64,000 nt of DNA, from positions 124,001-188,000 of the forward strand of contig JAALGZ010000017.1 of assembly GCA_015227615.1 (NCBI GenBank), given 5' to 3'. The DNA is from Labyrinthula sp. Ha. Its lineage: Eukaryota > Sar > Bigyra > Labyrinthulida > Labyrinthulaceae. Both the position numbers and the translations under genes were made by a program. This document shows, piece after piece, positions 44,353-58,100 of this stretch (positions are counted from its first letter, which is position 1; each line of letters opens with the position of its first letter). The notes under the pieces are model-generated. The model saw only the letters and a program-made list of their open reading frames with translations, was not told the DNA's origin and did no database searches.

Positions 44353-44893
44353 ATGTTTTTTCGCATCAAGAATAAAGATAAAAAAATGAAGGATTTTATG
44401 AATAAAATACAGTTTCAGAAGAAGGAAAGTTATGATATATATCTTATCTTCAATGAAAGTTTGACTGAAGTCATTCTTCAAGTTCAATACAAAAATCGTA
44501 GGTTTGATATGGTTGATTACGAAGATCGTGTTGGAAGATTTTGTATGAGTAATAATGAAATAGTTGGTCAGTGGGAAATCCAATTTATGAATGAAGAAAA
44601 AAATTGAAACTTTTCTTAGAGTATCTCAACAAAATAAGAAAGCTGCAATACATTTTTCTTTTACTGAACTATATTATCTATTACAAAATATTCAAAAAAT
44701 TGTAAATAAACTCAAGATAAGTTTGAGTATTAATAAACTTCTTATCTGTGTATATTTATATCATGTTGATGTGGAAAAATACAGAGTGTTAAAAAACTTT
44801 ATAATAAACAAATCAAGTGAGTTTAAAACAGTATTTTATTATCCGTTTGATACGGTTCCAGTACATTATGATGGTTTCCCTTATGATAAATAG
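44353..44893 (+). CDS. hypothetical protein, about 180 aa, with a homopolymer frameshift
   Basis: Two frames (44353-44607 and 44591-44893) overlap at the A7 run 44597-44603; one extra A would join them into a single protein of about 180 residues. The joined product starts at ATG 44353 with a Lys-rich segment, has a protein-like middle (DMVDYEDRVGRFCMSNNEIV) and ends near HYDGFPYDK. It has no signal peptide or motif I recognise. The same kind of slip occurs in both Roco genes, which suggests one cause. A second gene or later exon follows at 44910. Confidence 0.45.
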
Positions 44894-44909
44894 CATATAA
44901 ATATTATGA

Positions 44910-45335
44910 ATGCCTGTTCTGAAGCTCTTTTTTCCGAATGCAGAAATAGATGTTAGACGTGAAGTTGATTTCTCCCGATTAGAATCCCTTTTATTCAGGA
45001 AAGTATTGTTTTCTTTATGTTCTAGTAAAGCGTTAAAGCTCACCTACTCAGATATCTATTACAACAATGATTCTGAAGAGTTTTGCTCATTTGTCTTAAA
45101 AATAGTTACAATTGGTTTAGTTAATAAACTTAGAAGCTTTAAAATATTTGTTTCTTTGAAAACTGAATCTGAGTTTTATGTAATGAATAAACTGCTTTGG
45201 AATGTGGGAACAATTTTTGAAAACATCGTAAACAGCAGTAAACATTTTGAAGAAAATAATACGTTAAAAAAGAATTTTCTATGGTTACTTAATAAGAAAA
45301 AAAAAACTAGTTTTATCTTTTTTCTTCAATCTTAA
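44910..45335 (+). CDS. hypothetical protein, 141 aa
   Basis: ATG at 44910, same strand and 16 bases after the preceding stop, so it may be a later part of the same gene. The composition is protein-like, with a basic/acidic N-terminal part (NAEIDVRREVDFSRLESLLF) and alternating Leu/Val and Lys stretches, and no membrane span. It reaches an A9 run just before the end (about 45298-45306), and another frame stays open beyond it to about 45472, so the C-terminus is unsure. Family unknown. Confidence 0.45.
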   Translation: MPVLKLFFPNAEIDVRREVDFSRLESLLFRKVLFSLCSSKALKLTYSDIYYNNDSEEFCSFVLKIVTIGLVNKLRSFKIFVSLKTESEFYVMNKLLWNVGTIFENIVNSSKHFEENNTLKKNFLWLLNKKKKTSFIFFLQS

Positions 45336-45654
45336 TTGTAGACGAACTCTTTTATCATATCCTTTTCAAAACTCTACAACTCACCTTTTAATCTTAAACT
45401 TCCAAAAACTGAGAAACAAAAACTATATAAACTTGTTTTCTCTTTCATAGCAAAAGAGGATCAACTATTTTAGGATATCCGTTCTTTCTACTAAAATGAA
45501 TTCAAAAGAGTTTCTTCATACCTGATTACTGAAAAGAGTCAATAAAGTTATTTATTTAATAATCATAAATCTATGTTCTTCAGTAAACTAAACTAAATTG
45601 AAAAAAGTAATTTTATATTAACTAAGAGTATTGAACATAAAGATTAGAATAAAA

Positions 45655-45764
45655 TGTTGTAGTAAGTCTTTGGTTTTCTAGAGAAATTCTTATTTAGTTA
45701 GTTGCTCTGTCCTAAACAGCCAATAGTACTGAAGACTACAAGTTAGTCACTAGCAACAACAACA
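45655..45764 (-). repeat. copia element 3' LTR (110 bp)
   Basis: Direct repeat of 49743-49852, with about four differences. It is bordered outside by TAAAA and inside by the purine-rich tract. It is unusually short for a copia LTR. Confidence 0.92.
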
Positions 45765-48700
45765 TCCTCTTCTTCTTCTGTACTGTTCTTTTTAGCACAT
45801 GTCTTCATTAAAGCATCTCTGTGAATCTTTAACTTCGAAAATCCCAATGCTTTGGTGAACATGTCGGCCTGTAACTCATTAGTGTTCTTGTAACTAAGAT
45901 TGATCTTTCCCATGTTAATCAACTCTTGTACAACATGAAACTTTAACTCAACGTGCTTGGTTCTGTCAATACTTCCTTTGGAGCTTTCAATTAAGATTGC
46001 TCCCATGTTGTCATTGTAAACATTGATTGGCTTCGTGTACTTCAACCCAAGAAACTCTAGAATATTAGCGATGTACCTGAGTGGTTTGGTAGCTTCTGCA
46101 ATTTAAATGCACTCTGCCTCCGTAGATGACATTGCTGTTAACGGTTCCAACTTAGATCTGTACAAAATGGGGCATTGCTAACCTTGGTCAAGTAGCCGTA
46201 AACTGATTTCTTCTTAGGTCCCATTGCAAATGATGCATCAACCTCCATTTCAAGTTTTAAGGCGTCCTTACTATTGAATTTGTAACACAGGCTCAAGTTC
46301 TTTGTATCTAAAAAGTACTTCATCACACGCCTAACTAGCTTCAAATCAGTCGTCGTAGCACATGAAGTTCTTCTACTCATTGCATGAACAGCAAAACAAA
46401 TGTCAGGTCTAGTTCCTAAAGCAATGTGCAGCAAACTTCCTAGAAAAGATTGAAAAGGTCTAAGATCTGCTAGTGGTTTACCCGAGGCATTCTCTAACTT
46501 TAGGTTCTCTTGTAGTTGTACTTTAACAATCCTCTTCTCAAGATCAACCATTGCTTCGGCTTTCTCAATCTTCATTCGTTGATGAACATGAATGTCTCCT
46601 CCAGTGTAGTTCAACTCAAGTCCAAGAAAAATCCTTGGATTTTGCTCTTTTCTTACCTCCAATCGTTGTTCCACCTGTTGCTCAAACTTATCCAACTCCA
46701 CATTACTCTTTCCAATGTGCAGGACGTCATCCACAAACAAACACAAAAACATTTTATTTCGTTTGTACAGACATGGATCTACAGGGCAATTGACAAACCC
46801 AAGTTTTTCAGAAACTAATCAATGCAAACATTCCAATTCCTAGGTGAACTTCGAAGACCGTAGATTGAGGATGTAGTTCTCCAATAGATGATACCATCGT
46901 TCTTAGGGTATCCAGCAGGGAGTCTTAAGCAAACCCCTTCATCAAACTTTCCATAGAGGTAAGCATTCTTCACATCCAAACTTTTGGTCTTACAACCCTT
47001 CGATGCAGCAACTGAGATCAACAACCTTACAATCTCAAAACGACCTGTTGGGGGCCTAGTTATCTTCATCGTCAGCAAGTTTCTCTATATCACCTCTTAC
47101 TGCAATTCTAACTTTCTTGCTCCCACTGTCTTTGATGGTGAACACCTCTTTCAATGACAATGGTTTCAGACCAAAAGGAACATCTCGCAACTGAACAACA
47201 TCAAACTCGTCGATGCATTCCAAGCTTTCAACTTCTTTTTTGTGCGCATTTAATAATTTAGTTGTGTCTTTTCTTCCAGTGATTTGCGTAAAACTTTTAG
47301 GAGGAAGTAGTTCAAGAGCCTTAGCCATAAATCCAATAGCATTGCGACCCCGTTTCTCCTCAACTATGTTACCTGCATCAATTTCTAACCATCTAGGCCC
47401 AATTGGCACACTCTGAGGCGTTAATTAATTAGTTGATTAGTGTATTTCACTTTCCTCTTCTTTTTGAAGTGCACCAGTCTCGGCATCCACATCATTTGGC
47501 TCAATTAAGCTAAATTCCGTATGCGTTTTTCCTGAAACTGCTTCATTTTCGATGACCCGTTTGAAAAACCGACCAGACCGTGCAGTTCCTACTTTCTTAG
47601 TACCTAGCCAGTAGACCAAGTACTCCCTGCCCTTGTAACCCAAGAAGATTGCCTTTCTTCCTTTCATTTTACCTTTCTTCTGCTGTTTTCCAGATCTAGC
47701 TGCACCCAATCTTCCAAACTCAAAGAGATGATCAACTTGAGGTTTTCGTAGGTACATTGACTTAAAAGGAGTCTTCGCTTCCGGAGTTACACGAGAAAAT
47801 TTTCTGTTGTGCAAGTAAGTAAAACATTTAGCAGCGTAAGGCCAGTAATCAGCTGTCAATCCAGAGTCAATGAGTAGCACTTTGTAGCCATCCTGCAATG
47901 TTCGATTCCAACGTTCCACTGCCCCATTCATCGATGGATGGTGCTTTGGCGACACATCATGAACTACTCCCAGGTTCTCAAATTCTTCCTTCAGTGATGA
48001 GTTAACAAACTCATTTCCTTGATCCGTCTTAAAGTTGATCAGCTTCCTAGATGTCAAATTGTTCATCCTCTTTAACCCTGCCTTAATCACCTCGGTTACT
48101 TGTGATTTCTTGCAAATGTAAAACGTCCACTTGTACTTAGTGTAGATATCAAAAAGAGTTAGCATGAATCTAAACCCACCTTTTCCGGTTGGCAACGGTT
48201 CAACAAGATCTGCGTGTACTTTTTCAAATCTTCTAGCTGCTTTCAACTTGTGCACTTTTGTCGTACCAGGGTCATCTTTTCTGAAAACTTTCCTAAGTCA
48301 CACTCTAGGCATTGAATCCATTTCTTGAACCTTTCTTTTGGAAGCCCATCAACCAATCCATGCTTTTGCATCTCCATCATTGTCTGGTAAGATGGATGTC
48401 CAAGTTTAAGATGCCACTCCATGGTTGCGTCAGGTGTCGAGCCTAGTTTCACAACATTAGTTTTAACTGTAAATCACAACTAGTACAGCTTGTTTTGACC
48501 TCTTTTAGCAACCAACTTATGGGTTTTTGTTTCATCAACAATCTCAGCTCGATCTTTCACAAACTTAATGGACCAACCCTTGTCTGCTAATAAGCCTGTG
48601 GAAACAATCATGTTTTGGTTTAAGTTCTCATCAAAATCAACATTTGTAAGTCTTACACTCAATCCAGTCTCTGTTAATCCTACAAAGTCTCCAATGTAAT

Positions 48701-49742
48701 TTACAAGAACAAATCCTGACAACATCTCAACAACTAGAGGTTCTTTAAGGCATCTTAAGTTTGTCATTAGCTCTTTTGTTAAGCATACATGAAGACTAGC
48801 ACCAGAATCTAAGCAAAAATGGATTTCATTTAACTTCTGAGTACCACCATGAGCTCCAATTAAGCAAATCTCTGTTTTTCGTATAAACCTAACCCACTAA
48901 GATCATTGGTTTCTTTGGTGGAACAAACTTCCTTCACTTGTTCTTTTCTCTTGCTAGGGCAGTCGAAACTTTTGTGGCTAGTTTTCTTACAGTTCCAGCA
49001 ACATGGACATCTAAACTTGAGATGACCTTCCTTCTTACAAGTAGGGCACTTTTTCTTCTTAATGGTTCGCTTAGCTGGAGCAGCACTTGTAACCTGCGCC
49101 TTCAGCACAGCTTTAGTGTCACATAGACTACTCAACACAGTAGCTCTTGGCATCACTTTAACGAGAATTTTTTCCATGTCGTAAGAATTGTCATCACTCC
49201 TGAACATCTTTTCTGTACGAATGTTCAACACTAGTTTATTAGACTCTGCTGGTAGCAAGGGAAATGACTTCAAAGCCTGTTGAGAGTTCGAAATACTCCC
49301 CCCTGCCTACTTCAGTTTCTTCACAGCAACCTTAAATTTGGTTACTGTTAGAAGAACATCTGGTCCAGCCTCAAGTTGCTCTAAGTCACGCTCAGCTTCT
49401 TGCAGCTTCACATTCTCGGAAGCTACACAAACCAACTGAAGTTCTTTCAAAGCCTCTTGAACACTCTCAAACATTAAACAAAGATCTTCTAAATCTCCCT
49501 CTACATATCTTACTAAGTCACTAAACGCCCCAGCTGTCTGTCTCTCAAACTTTTTGAACTCTTTGGGATCTTCTGGTACAGTTCTGGCACCAGTCATAAT
49601 CCCCCAAGTTGCCGTGCGAAGAAAGTGCAGCTTCATCTTCTTCGCCCACGTGGCGTAATTCTTGGTGTTTGTGAGTTTTGACGGTAGTTCAAATTTTTGA
49701 GACAGTTCCATGTATTTCTGCGTTTAGTTTAGGCTCTTAACC

Positions 49743-49852
49743 TGTTGTAGTAAGTCTTTGGTTTTCTAGAGAAATTATTAGTTAGTTAGCTGCTCTTTCC
49801 TAAACAGCCAATAGTACTGAAGACTACAAGTTAGTCACTAGCAACAACAACA
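49743..49852 (-). repeat. copia element 5' LTR (110 bp)
   Basis: Partner of 45655-45764, with the same TGTTG...CAACA ends on the plus strand. It is followed outside by the TAAAA duplication and inside by the presumed primer-binding site. Confidence 0.92.
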
Positions 49853-50635
49853 TAAAAACTAATCCTTTAATTTCAAAACAATTTCCAATACTTTGTTCTT
49901 TCAAATTTGCTGTTCTAGAAGAAAAACCCCTTTCGTTTTTGCATGGACAAGGGAATTGTCAAACCTTTTCCTCAACTAATTTCCTTTATTTTATGTTTAC
50001 ATTTCAAATAAAAGAAATGAAGAAAAATAGTGTGAAAAGAAAAAAAAAATAATAATAACAAAATAATGATTAAAAAACATTCAGTCCTCAAAGTAATAGT
50101 TTATAGCTCTCATAATATTTCCATAGAAAAGAAAAGAAATAATCACTATCCAAGAAATAATTGTTTTCAAAGCTTGTTCATTAAACCAAATAAACTATAT
50201 CTATTTTGCTAGATATTTATTTAAATAACACTTTTAAATATGCAAAATATGTTTCTTATTTCTGGATTGTTCTTTCTTGATTTAATGCTTCTGTTGTATA
50301 TATAAATATAAGATAAACTGAGTTTATATCCACTTCCCAGAGTTAAAGTGACTAAAAAAAGTTCAGAATACATACATCAGAAAAATATTAACTGATTCAT
50401 CAACTCTAGACTAAAAGTTTTCTTGTTTTTATTATTTTGGAAACAGTTTTGATACCGCTAAACTTTCTCTTTACTTTAATTTTTTAAACGTTTTATCGCC
50501 GTATATTCAATAAGAAACTCAGGTACTTATCTATTATAATAATTCAACACCAAAGAAACTTCAATTACTCCACTGATACTGTATTGGAGAAGGTATTCGT
50601 CTGCTATCAACTGTTTGAAAAATTGGAATTTGAAT

Positions 50636-50665
50636 ATATATATTGTAGATATATATATATATATG
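50636..50665. repeat. AT dinucleotide microsatellite
   Basis: Two short runs of alternating TA/AT, interrupted by TTGTAG. Confidence 0.7.
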
Positions 50666-53600
50666 GGATGAGCTAATGAAGAAGGTGATTGGTTACGGTT
50701 TTAATCAAAAAGTGTTTAATACAGAGTAAAGAAGTCAGCATCTAGAAGGTTTCCATGTATTGAGTTTTTTCGTCCTTCAGATTTCTGTTGTGGTGTTTTT
50801 GATATATGTTTTGTTTCAGCTATCTTGTCTGGTGGTGTTCAACGTCTTGTTATGGTCTGAAATATGTTTAAATATGTGTATTTGGTGGTTTTGGACCTTT
50901 GGTTTGGTTTCCAGCTGTTTTTAGGGATTCTTTTTCGTCATACGTTGTATTTTTGATCACCTGGATGATGTGACATGTTGCGATAATATACGAACGTAAT
51001 GTAAATTATTCCTGGATTTTAATGTGGGAAATTTTACATTAACATGATATTTGAAATTGTGCGAACCTTGATTTCTGATACCGAATTCCAATAGTTATGA
51101 AATATATTTTATTATTTGGAATATTTAGGAGAATTAAGCCTATGAAATATCGGAACTTACCGTAAATAATTCTTTATAGTGATTTTACTAATGAAATACC
51201 GGTAACTCTTTTAATAGCTTTGATATATTTTACTAGTTTTTGTTAACCGTTAAGATATTAAGTGAAAAAATATAAAAGAAAGAGAACACTAAGAAGTTAT
51301 TGTTATTCGAAGTCAACTAGTTAATTTTACAGCCTAGAAACCTTGCTCCGCGGACGTGTAGTTGTTTTTATCGACACGAAAAATGCAATATTCCCCAAAG
51401 AAAAGGACGCGCGCACTTGATAACAGATAGGTAAGAATACACTTAAATACATATATTTAACGTTGTTCAAAGTAAATATAACTTTCTTATATTGTATTGT
51501 CTTCAGAAATAAACCACATGCAAATAATTTCTTTGTTTTATATTACACAAAATTAACTGCTTAACGGTTGTATGTACCAACTTTTGTTAATGGAACCTAA
51601 CTATATATCAATATATGGGTTCTCATATTTCAAAAAACTATAATACAAACTTCACAATACAAATACAAATAACCACGTTTTGGCACTTAAGCCATTATCT
51701 TATACCATATCCATTAGTTACCCAAGAATTGTCGTCTTTTAAATAAATCTCCCTGAACACATGCTTGAAATACTTTTGTGTTTAATTTCATTTACTTGGT
51801 TAGTTGGAAGTAGAGTGGTGTCATAGGTTATGTATTAAAATCAGTGACGACGTGGAATGATGTATTCTTTGAATAAACATTATGTTCAATAAACTGTAGG
51901 TGAAATAAGAATGGAAAAGTTGTTAGGCGAAGGTTTGATTAAATTTCACTGGATCTTTTTGCTTTTAAAATAGTTATATTAATATCAGGCATAGAAAAAA
52001 CAAGGTTTTGAGCTAGAAACTTTGTCAGGAGTCAAGTAATCTAAGAGCACTTTGAACTTATTAAGAAAAGTATAGTGCTTAAAAAGGAAAAACCTTTCAT
52101 TTATTTCAACATAAGAAACCTTTGTTGCTTTATTAAAGTAGTTTCATATCATGATTTTATTTATCAGTAAAAGTTAAAACTTGAGTGATGAGATATAACT
52201 GTGATCTGATTTTGCATATCGAAATGTCAACTGTAAGAATCAGGGGCAATTGGTTGGTAATAGAGTGAAATTAATGTATAAATTATCTGCTTTAGCTTCA
52301 AATTCTGTATACTAAAACATCATAGTCAAATATGAACCAAATAATACTAAGACGAAAACTCCGGTATTAAGAGAAAACATCTGATCGGAATCTCAACTAT
52401 TCCCGGAAATCTTATACAAATTCAACTGATTCAAAAATCAAATTTGATAGTTTAGTATAACTAGATTTTGAAACTTATTTTTCTCCAATTAGATTCTTCT
52501 ATGTATCAACATTTCTTAGAACAATAAATGAGCGAATGCTTAAATGATTGCTCGCAATTCCAAGGAGCTAACATTTGTGACTAGGGTCAAAGTAGCACCT
52601 GGATAAGTTTTTACTAGGATTAAAAGACATATGTTATGGATTATCATATTATTTGCTTTTTTAAGAATTAAGTAAGATTTAGGTCTATCTGTTTCTCTAG
52701 AATCCATTGGTTTTTCTTGTGTTATAGTCTGCGAGGATTTCATGGGTAAGTTAATACAAAAACATATGTCAAAACCAAGATAAAGAAGTAGAGTTGCATA
52801 AGCATTTTAGGGTGATAACTTTCTGGTAACAGGAATAATTATGTTGGTGTAACAGTGACAGAATATGGCCGTCGATTTCCAAAATTTATGACAATCCCCT
52901 TCTACCTCCACATTTTATCTCCCTTACAAATAAATGCACTATGTATATTTTTTGTATTTATTTAACCCAAATAGAAAGAAAATAATCTCTCAAATATGTT
53001 CAAATTTTCAATACTTATTTTTTAGATATTCTTGGAAACGAGTGAAATTTTCACTAACTCCGCTAATAATACCGGGAACTCACTTCCTGTCACTCATCTC
53101 ATTTTCTAGGTGCTATTCAGGATCTTTATTCTCTTTTTGAGGTTTGCATGAGAGGATATTCAAATATTTTTTTTGGTACGCGGTAATCAATATGGATAGT
53201 ATCAACAGTTTTTGTAGAAGCTATAGTGTCTACAATTAATATTTTGAACATGTATTAAGAACAAAGCTTAAAAATAACTACAACATACTATCAATAAAAA
53301 AATTGGTGAGTAACAAACTAGAGCTCTCAGACTGTGAAAATCAAACCACTTGAGTTCTAAGTCAAAGAATAAGTATAAACTTATTTTTTATAAGGAAAAT
53401 AACAAATTATAACAGTTGAGCTAAAAATAATAAAGTTGTTACCTTTAGTTATTAAAATATGTGGCCAAGAATAATCCAACTAAAAATATAAAACCAACTC
53501 ATTTGTAAATAAAAAATGTGCTTAAGATATGATAAAGCCAATATAAGATACTGAATAAGTGTAAAAAGATAGTTAATACATGCGTTGATACGATATTTTC

Positions 53601-53725
53601 TTTATTCCCGATAGGATTTTAGATAAAATATGTAATCTCTTCTTTATAAGTTGGATCTCAGTTGACAAAGTTTTGGACATGTAATAGGTATTCCAACCCC
53701 AAATACACCAACATATTACTTAGAA

Positions 53726-53747
53726 ATATATATATATATATATATAT
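53726..53747. repeat. (AT)11 microsatellite
   Basis: Eleven uninterrupted AT units, the longest perfect dinucleotide run I saw in the window. Confidence 0.8.
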
Positions 53748-55100
53748 TGACCTTTACAGTATGATTTTTGTTTTACTTAGAAAATACTTCGCTGGTTCAA
53801 AATTTATTTTTACTCAGTAAAATTCATATAGAACTGAGAGAAGGGTTATGTAAAATCTTATCTAAGTACAAACCTTCCTTGTATATGGTAGCTAAATTCA
53901 ACCACTGGATAGATTTTTCCTTGGTGAAAATGTTTTTGGCAATTTTGCTCAAATAAAATTTTAATATATGAAATGGTAGGTTTTTTAAGTGTATCTAGGA
54001 ATATAACACTCACGTGTCAATGAAAACAATAAAAGATGCAGTGTATTTGAGTTTTTCAAAATTTGAAAACAGTACTAACATCGCTATACAAGGGATGTTT
54101 TTATTGCTGTTTAGAGTAAATTTGTGAAAATTTTCTCCGTTTCAAATTCTTATTAAACATAATAGTTTTCATGAAATCTGAAACAGATATTTTCTTAGTT
54201 TCTACTCTTAGAAATAAACGTCCACGAGTCGAGTTTTTTAGAAATATATCATTTTCTATTAATGCACGTAAATTTCGTGTAGAGTGTCAAGTAAAATAAC
54301 ATTCAGGTCTATACAGTATCAAATAGGCTCCAAGTTAAAATATTTCTAAAACATATTATAATATTTGTGATTTCAAGAACCAAATTGTGTATTTATGGTG
54401 TATATAAAACAGTTTTATGTGTTTATACTTTTGTTATAAATGAATTGGATTATGAAATGTATTTATATATATTTCAGAAAACCTCTTTTTCAATTAATAA
54501 TGAAATATTATAATTTCTCATTGTATATTCTTACTAATATTAATTTTTCTTAATCAATATTTTTCGTCATATCTGGCGCAACCAACATAAGAAATTATCG
54601 TATAAACCAAACACTTTTACCTTAATTCTTTGTTTCTATTATTCACATTTTAAGCCCTTATTTAACTTACTCAATAGATTAGTATTTAATTTTGAAAAAA
54701 CCAAAAAAAGTACTTTACCTATTTCTATGCTAACTGAAGCACCTCTTTCATATAAAAGATTGAGTTTAAAGCTTCAACCTCTTAAGGGAACAGGTATTAT
54801 TTCAGTTTTTCAAATAAGAACAAAAGTTTTAGCTTATATTTATTTCCTATACAAACTATTATTTTTTATGGAATAATTTTTGTTTCTTACATCAATTTTA
54901 ACCTTAGGGTAATGTTGTTACTGAAAATCTATTCTAAGATAAATAATATGGCCAACCAGAACCTAAACCATTGAAATATCATTATACTTTGATAAAACTT
55001 GTCGCAAGTGTTCAGCTATCATACATTATTAATTTTGATTAAAAGAAAGACATTACGTATAGTAAAAAGGAGCTTTACCTCATCTCATTAGCTGATAAAG

Positions 55101-58100
55101 ATGTGGGTAGAATATTAACCATGTACCTTAGACATTTTAAGTTTTTACTTGAAGTGAAGACTGGTGAGAATAAGGGAATATATCTTAAAAAAATTGCTAA
55201 GCACGAAATGTAGATGGTTAGCTACTGAGTAATGTAACACCTCTTAAACTATCTTTTTTGAAGAAAGCTTTCCTATAATATGTGTATATTATAGATTATT
55301 CTAAGTAATGGGGTAATTTTAAAACCTCTCGGTACTTAAATTTAGGGTAGAAACATCTATAAGGTCTGTGTAGATAACCTTGACCATATCCCCATCTATA
55401 ATGTAGCTTATGTCCTCCATATGTCCTGGGATGTTACTATAATTTTCTTCCAAAATGTATTAAAAAAACAGCTTTATAAACCAGTGAGATACTAATAATG
55501 AGCTTATTATTCTTTAAATCATATAATATGATATTTCAGCAAATAACTTTTCTACACTGTTCAAAATGTAAGATAATAAAACAAATGAAGGCCGATATAT
55601 TTTACATCCTTGTAAACACTACAATAAGAATGACCAGAGAAAAATAGATCTATGGTCAAGGTATTGTGAAAAATCTTGCCGTAGTATGAATACTTTTGTG
55701 TGTGCATTGGTTTCATCATGAATAATTGATAAAAGAATATCAAATAAGACTTGGTATTTATTTGCCAAGAAATATAGATGCTCTAGTAAACTGTAGTTGA
55801 ATCACTTTACAAGTTTGCAATAAGTTGGCCACAAGTCGGCGAAGTCCAAGCAGCTTAAATAAAGTTTTATTTAGTTTATAGTTTGTTTTCTTTCTCAGAA
55901 TCTATCGGTTAGTTCATCTTATATTCGAGTTTAAGAATAAGCACTTTCTTAACATCACTTAACTCAGCATAAAAATTTGATCCCCGCACTTTGATAACGA
56001 AATATAATTTCATAGAATGCATGGGGTGTTTTGTTAATAACTATATACTTTCTGTAATTCAATAATATAAATTATATCACCGGTGGACTACACAATTTAA
56101 AATGAATATTTATTACAGATATTTTTATATACTCAACACCACTAATTTGTTCTTGCTCTTGTTATAGGCAATAAAATTTAGGAAATAATTTCCTGTTACT
56201 CCTCCTATTATTATCTAAGGCTCTAAAACAGCAAAATATTTTTTGCTTCTAATTTACAAGTAAAATCCTCAATTAGCAGTTACGAAGCTTACTCAATTCT
56301 AATCAATCTTTAAAAATGATTCTTGTGTCGGATGCATAATTCAAAGGGAAATCAACTTTAAATCACACATAGTTTCAGTGTTGACAACTAATTTCCTAAA
56401 ATAAACAACTTATAACGCATTTACCTAGTCTTTCAATTTCTTAAAATGTCAATGCAAAAAAATAACAGCACTTGAAAACCAAGAAATTGAGAACAGAAAA
56501 CCTAGTTTTGAGATATGTGTATATATAGAAATTAAAAGGACGACATAAACTTTAAATTATCTATAAGACATATCTAAAGAAAGAGCAAATGTTTATAGTT
56601 ATTATTAACATAAAAGAGCTATGACATAATAAATTTATGGTAACTAAATTTTCAAACTGTACTGTATATTTAAGTCATGGAAATATAGGGGTGGAAACTA
56701 TAAGAACCAATCAACTATATCTGTAGAACATATCTGAAAAGACTTCAAACCAACATACATATAACTATAGATATAGATAATAAAAAAATAACAAAATTTA
56801 AATAAAAATGAAACTATGAGCTTTAGAAAATGTTCGAAATAAAAAGAAACCAATATAAAGGTTAAGAGAAGTGCATATAGACATATCGTATCATGACTTA
56901 AATTGCAGATATAAGAGAAGATATTTTACTAACAGGTTTCATACCAAACCAAACGCTACTAATTATTAGAAGAAAGATTTGAAGAGGATCAAACAGAAAA
57001 TAACTTGCCAGAAATGGATGAAAAGACAATAATAAATCCTTATAACTAATTCGAAGAAATGAAAAGTAGTTTACACGAAGGTTATTAGACTTTAAAGATA
57101 CGAAACCCAATATTCAAGAGTGAAAAAACATAAATAATATAAGAATTCCAAGAGATAAATATATAATAGTTCTTTGAAATACGTTGTTGTAGTTTAGAGT
57201 CGCAATTTGGGAAGAGATATAGCAGAGGGCATAGTATTAGTGGTTTTGAAGAAACCATACACGTACACACAAGCAGTGGAAAGAAATACCAATGAAAGAC
57301 AAAGTTTGTTTTTTACTGCTCCGTCAGAGCACTGTTTGCTCCCTCAGTGTATCACCCTATGTTTCTACACATTTTGCACAACATGGCCGCCATTTATTTT
57401 TTTGTTTTTCTGTTACATGTTTAAGTGACTCCCTCAACTCTGAAAGGTTCCAAGTTTTTAATTTCCTCGTACAAGTTAATGATATGATTCCAGGGGAAAA
57501 GTAGGTTTAGATCCTTCATCTTGCATTACTATAGTTAAGACACATTTCACTAAGCAGCTGGCAAATTCCTTAAGTTCCTATAGAGAGATCTTTAACCTTA
57601 ATGCACAGCGCAATCATGTTTGTTTAGCAACGAAAAATTTTAATTGGATGTACTAAATTAAGGAAGTGGCTTTGCTATTAGCTTTCTTTTAATGTTTTAA
57701 GGTTACCAACACCAAATTCCTGGTATATTGTCATTTGTGTAAAGGGAAGATTTTATTAGCCAGCTCTCAGAGAGATTAAATATGTTCACCAAGAACATCT
57801 AGTCGACTACAATAAAGAGAATAACCATATTTTAAATTGAATACTTCAACAATAAGAAAAAATTAGGTTCAGGATGTTGTTTTTTAATTCATCTGAACAA
57901 ATTCTTAGTTTCCCGGGACTTTGGTTCTGATTTTCCCATTTTCTTTTCCTGCTAGTGATGATGCACTTGGTTTGTATTCATGTCCTGGTTGAAACTGTGT
58001 TACTAACAGTATATATGCGAAATGATTATTATCTTTGAGTATTTTTTTTCGTTAATTTTTTAAATTTTTTGCTCAATCCTTCTATTAATGGGGAATTCAG

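Larger units (their letters stand above)
45655..49852 (-). mobile_element. Ty1/copia-type LTR retrotransposon, broken fossil
   Basis: A 4.2-kb element lies on the minus strand between two 110-bp direct repeats and is flanked by the 5-bp duplication TAAAA (45650-45654 and 49853-49857). The LTRs begin TGTTG and end CAACA. Parts, in element order, are gag with CCHC zinc knuckles (about 49.7-48.9 kb), a protease-like region, integrase with an H2C2 zinc finger and DDE core (about 48.5-47.4 kb), reverse transcriptase with a VDD motif (about 47.4-46.1 kb) and RNase H (about 46.05-45.75 kb). Integrase ahead of reverse transcriptase identifies the copia order. A purine-rich tract (45765-45778) precedes the 3' LTR. 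After the 5' LTR, GGTTAAGAGCC resembles a complement of a tRNA anticodon arm, as in copia priming. The LTRs are about 96% identical, so the insertion is fairly recent. The coding part is broken, with roughly half a dozen interruptions. Confidence 0.93.
49858..55100. other. long stretch without recognised genes
   Basis: AT-rich, short frames only. Simple repeats are noted separately. A CpG-rich patch near 51350-51410 (CTCCGCGGACG, GACGCGCGCAC) stands out, but no gene or element could be tied to it. Confidence 0.4.
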
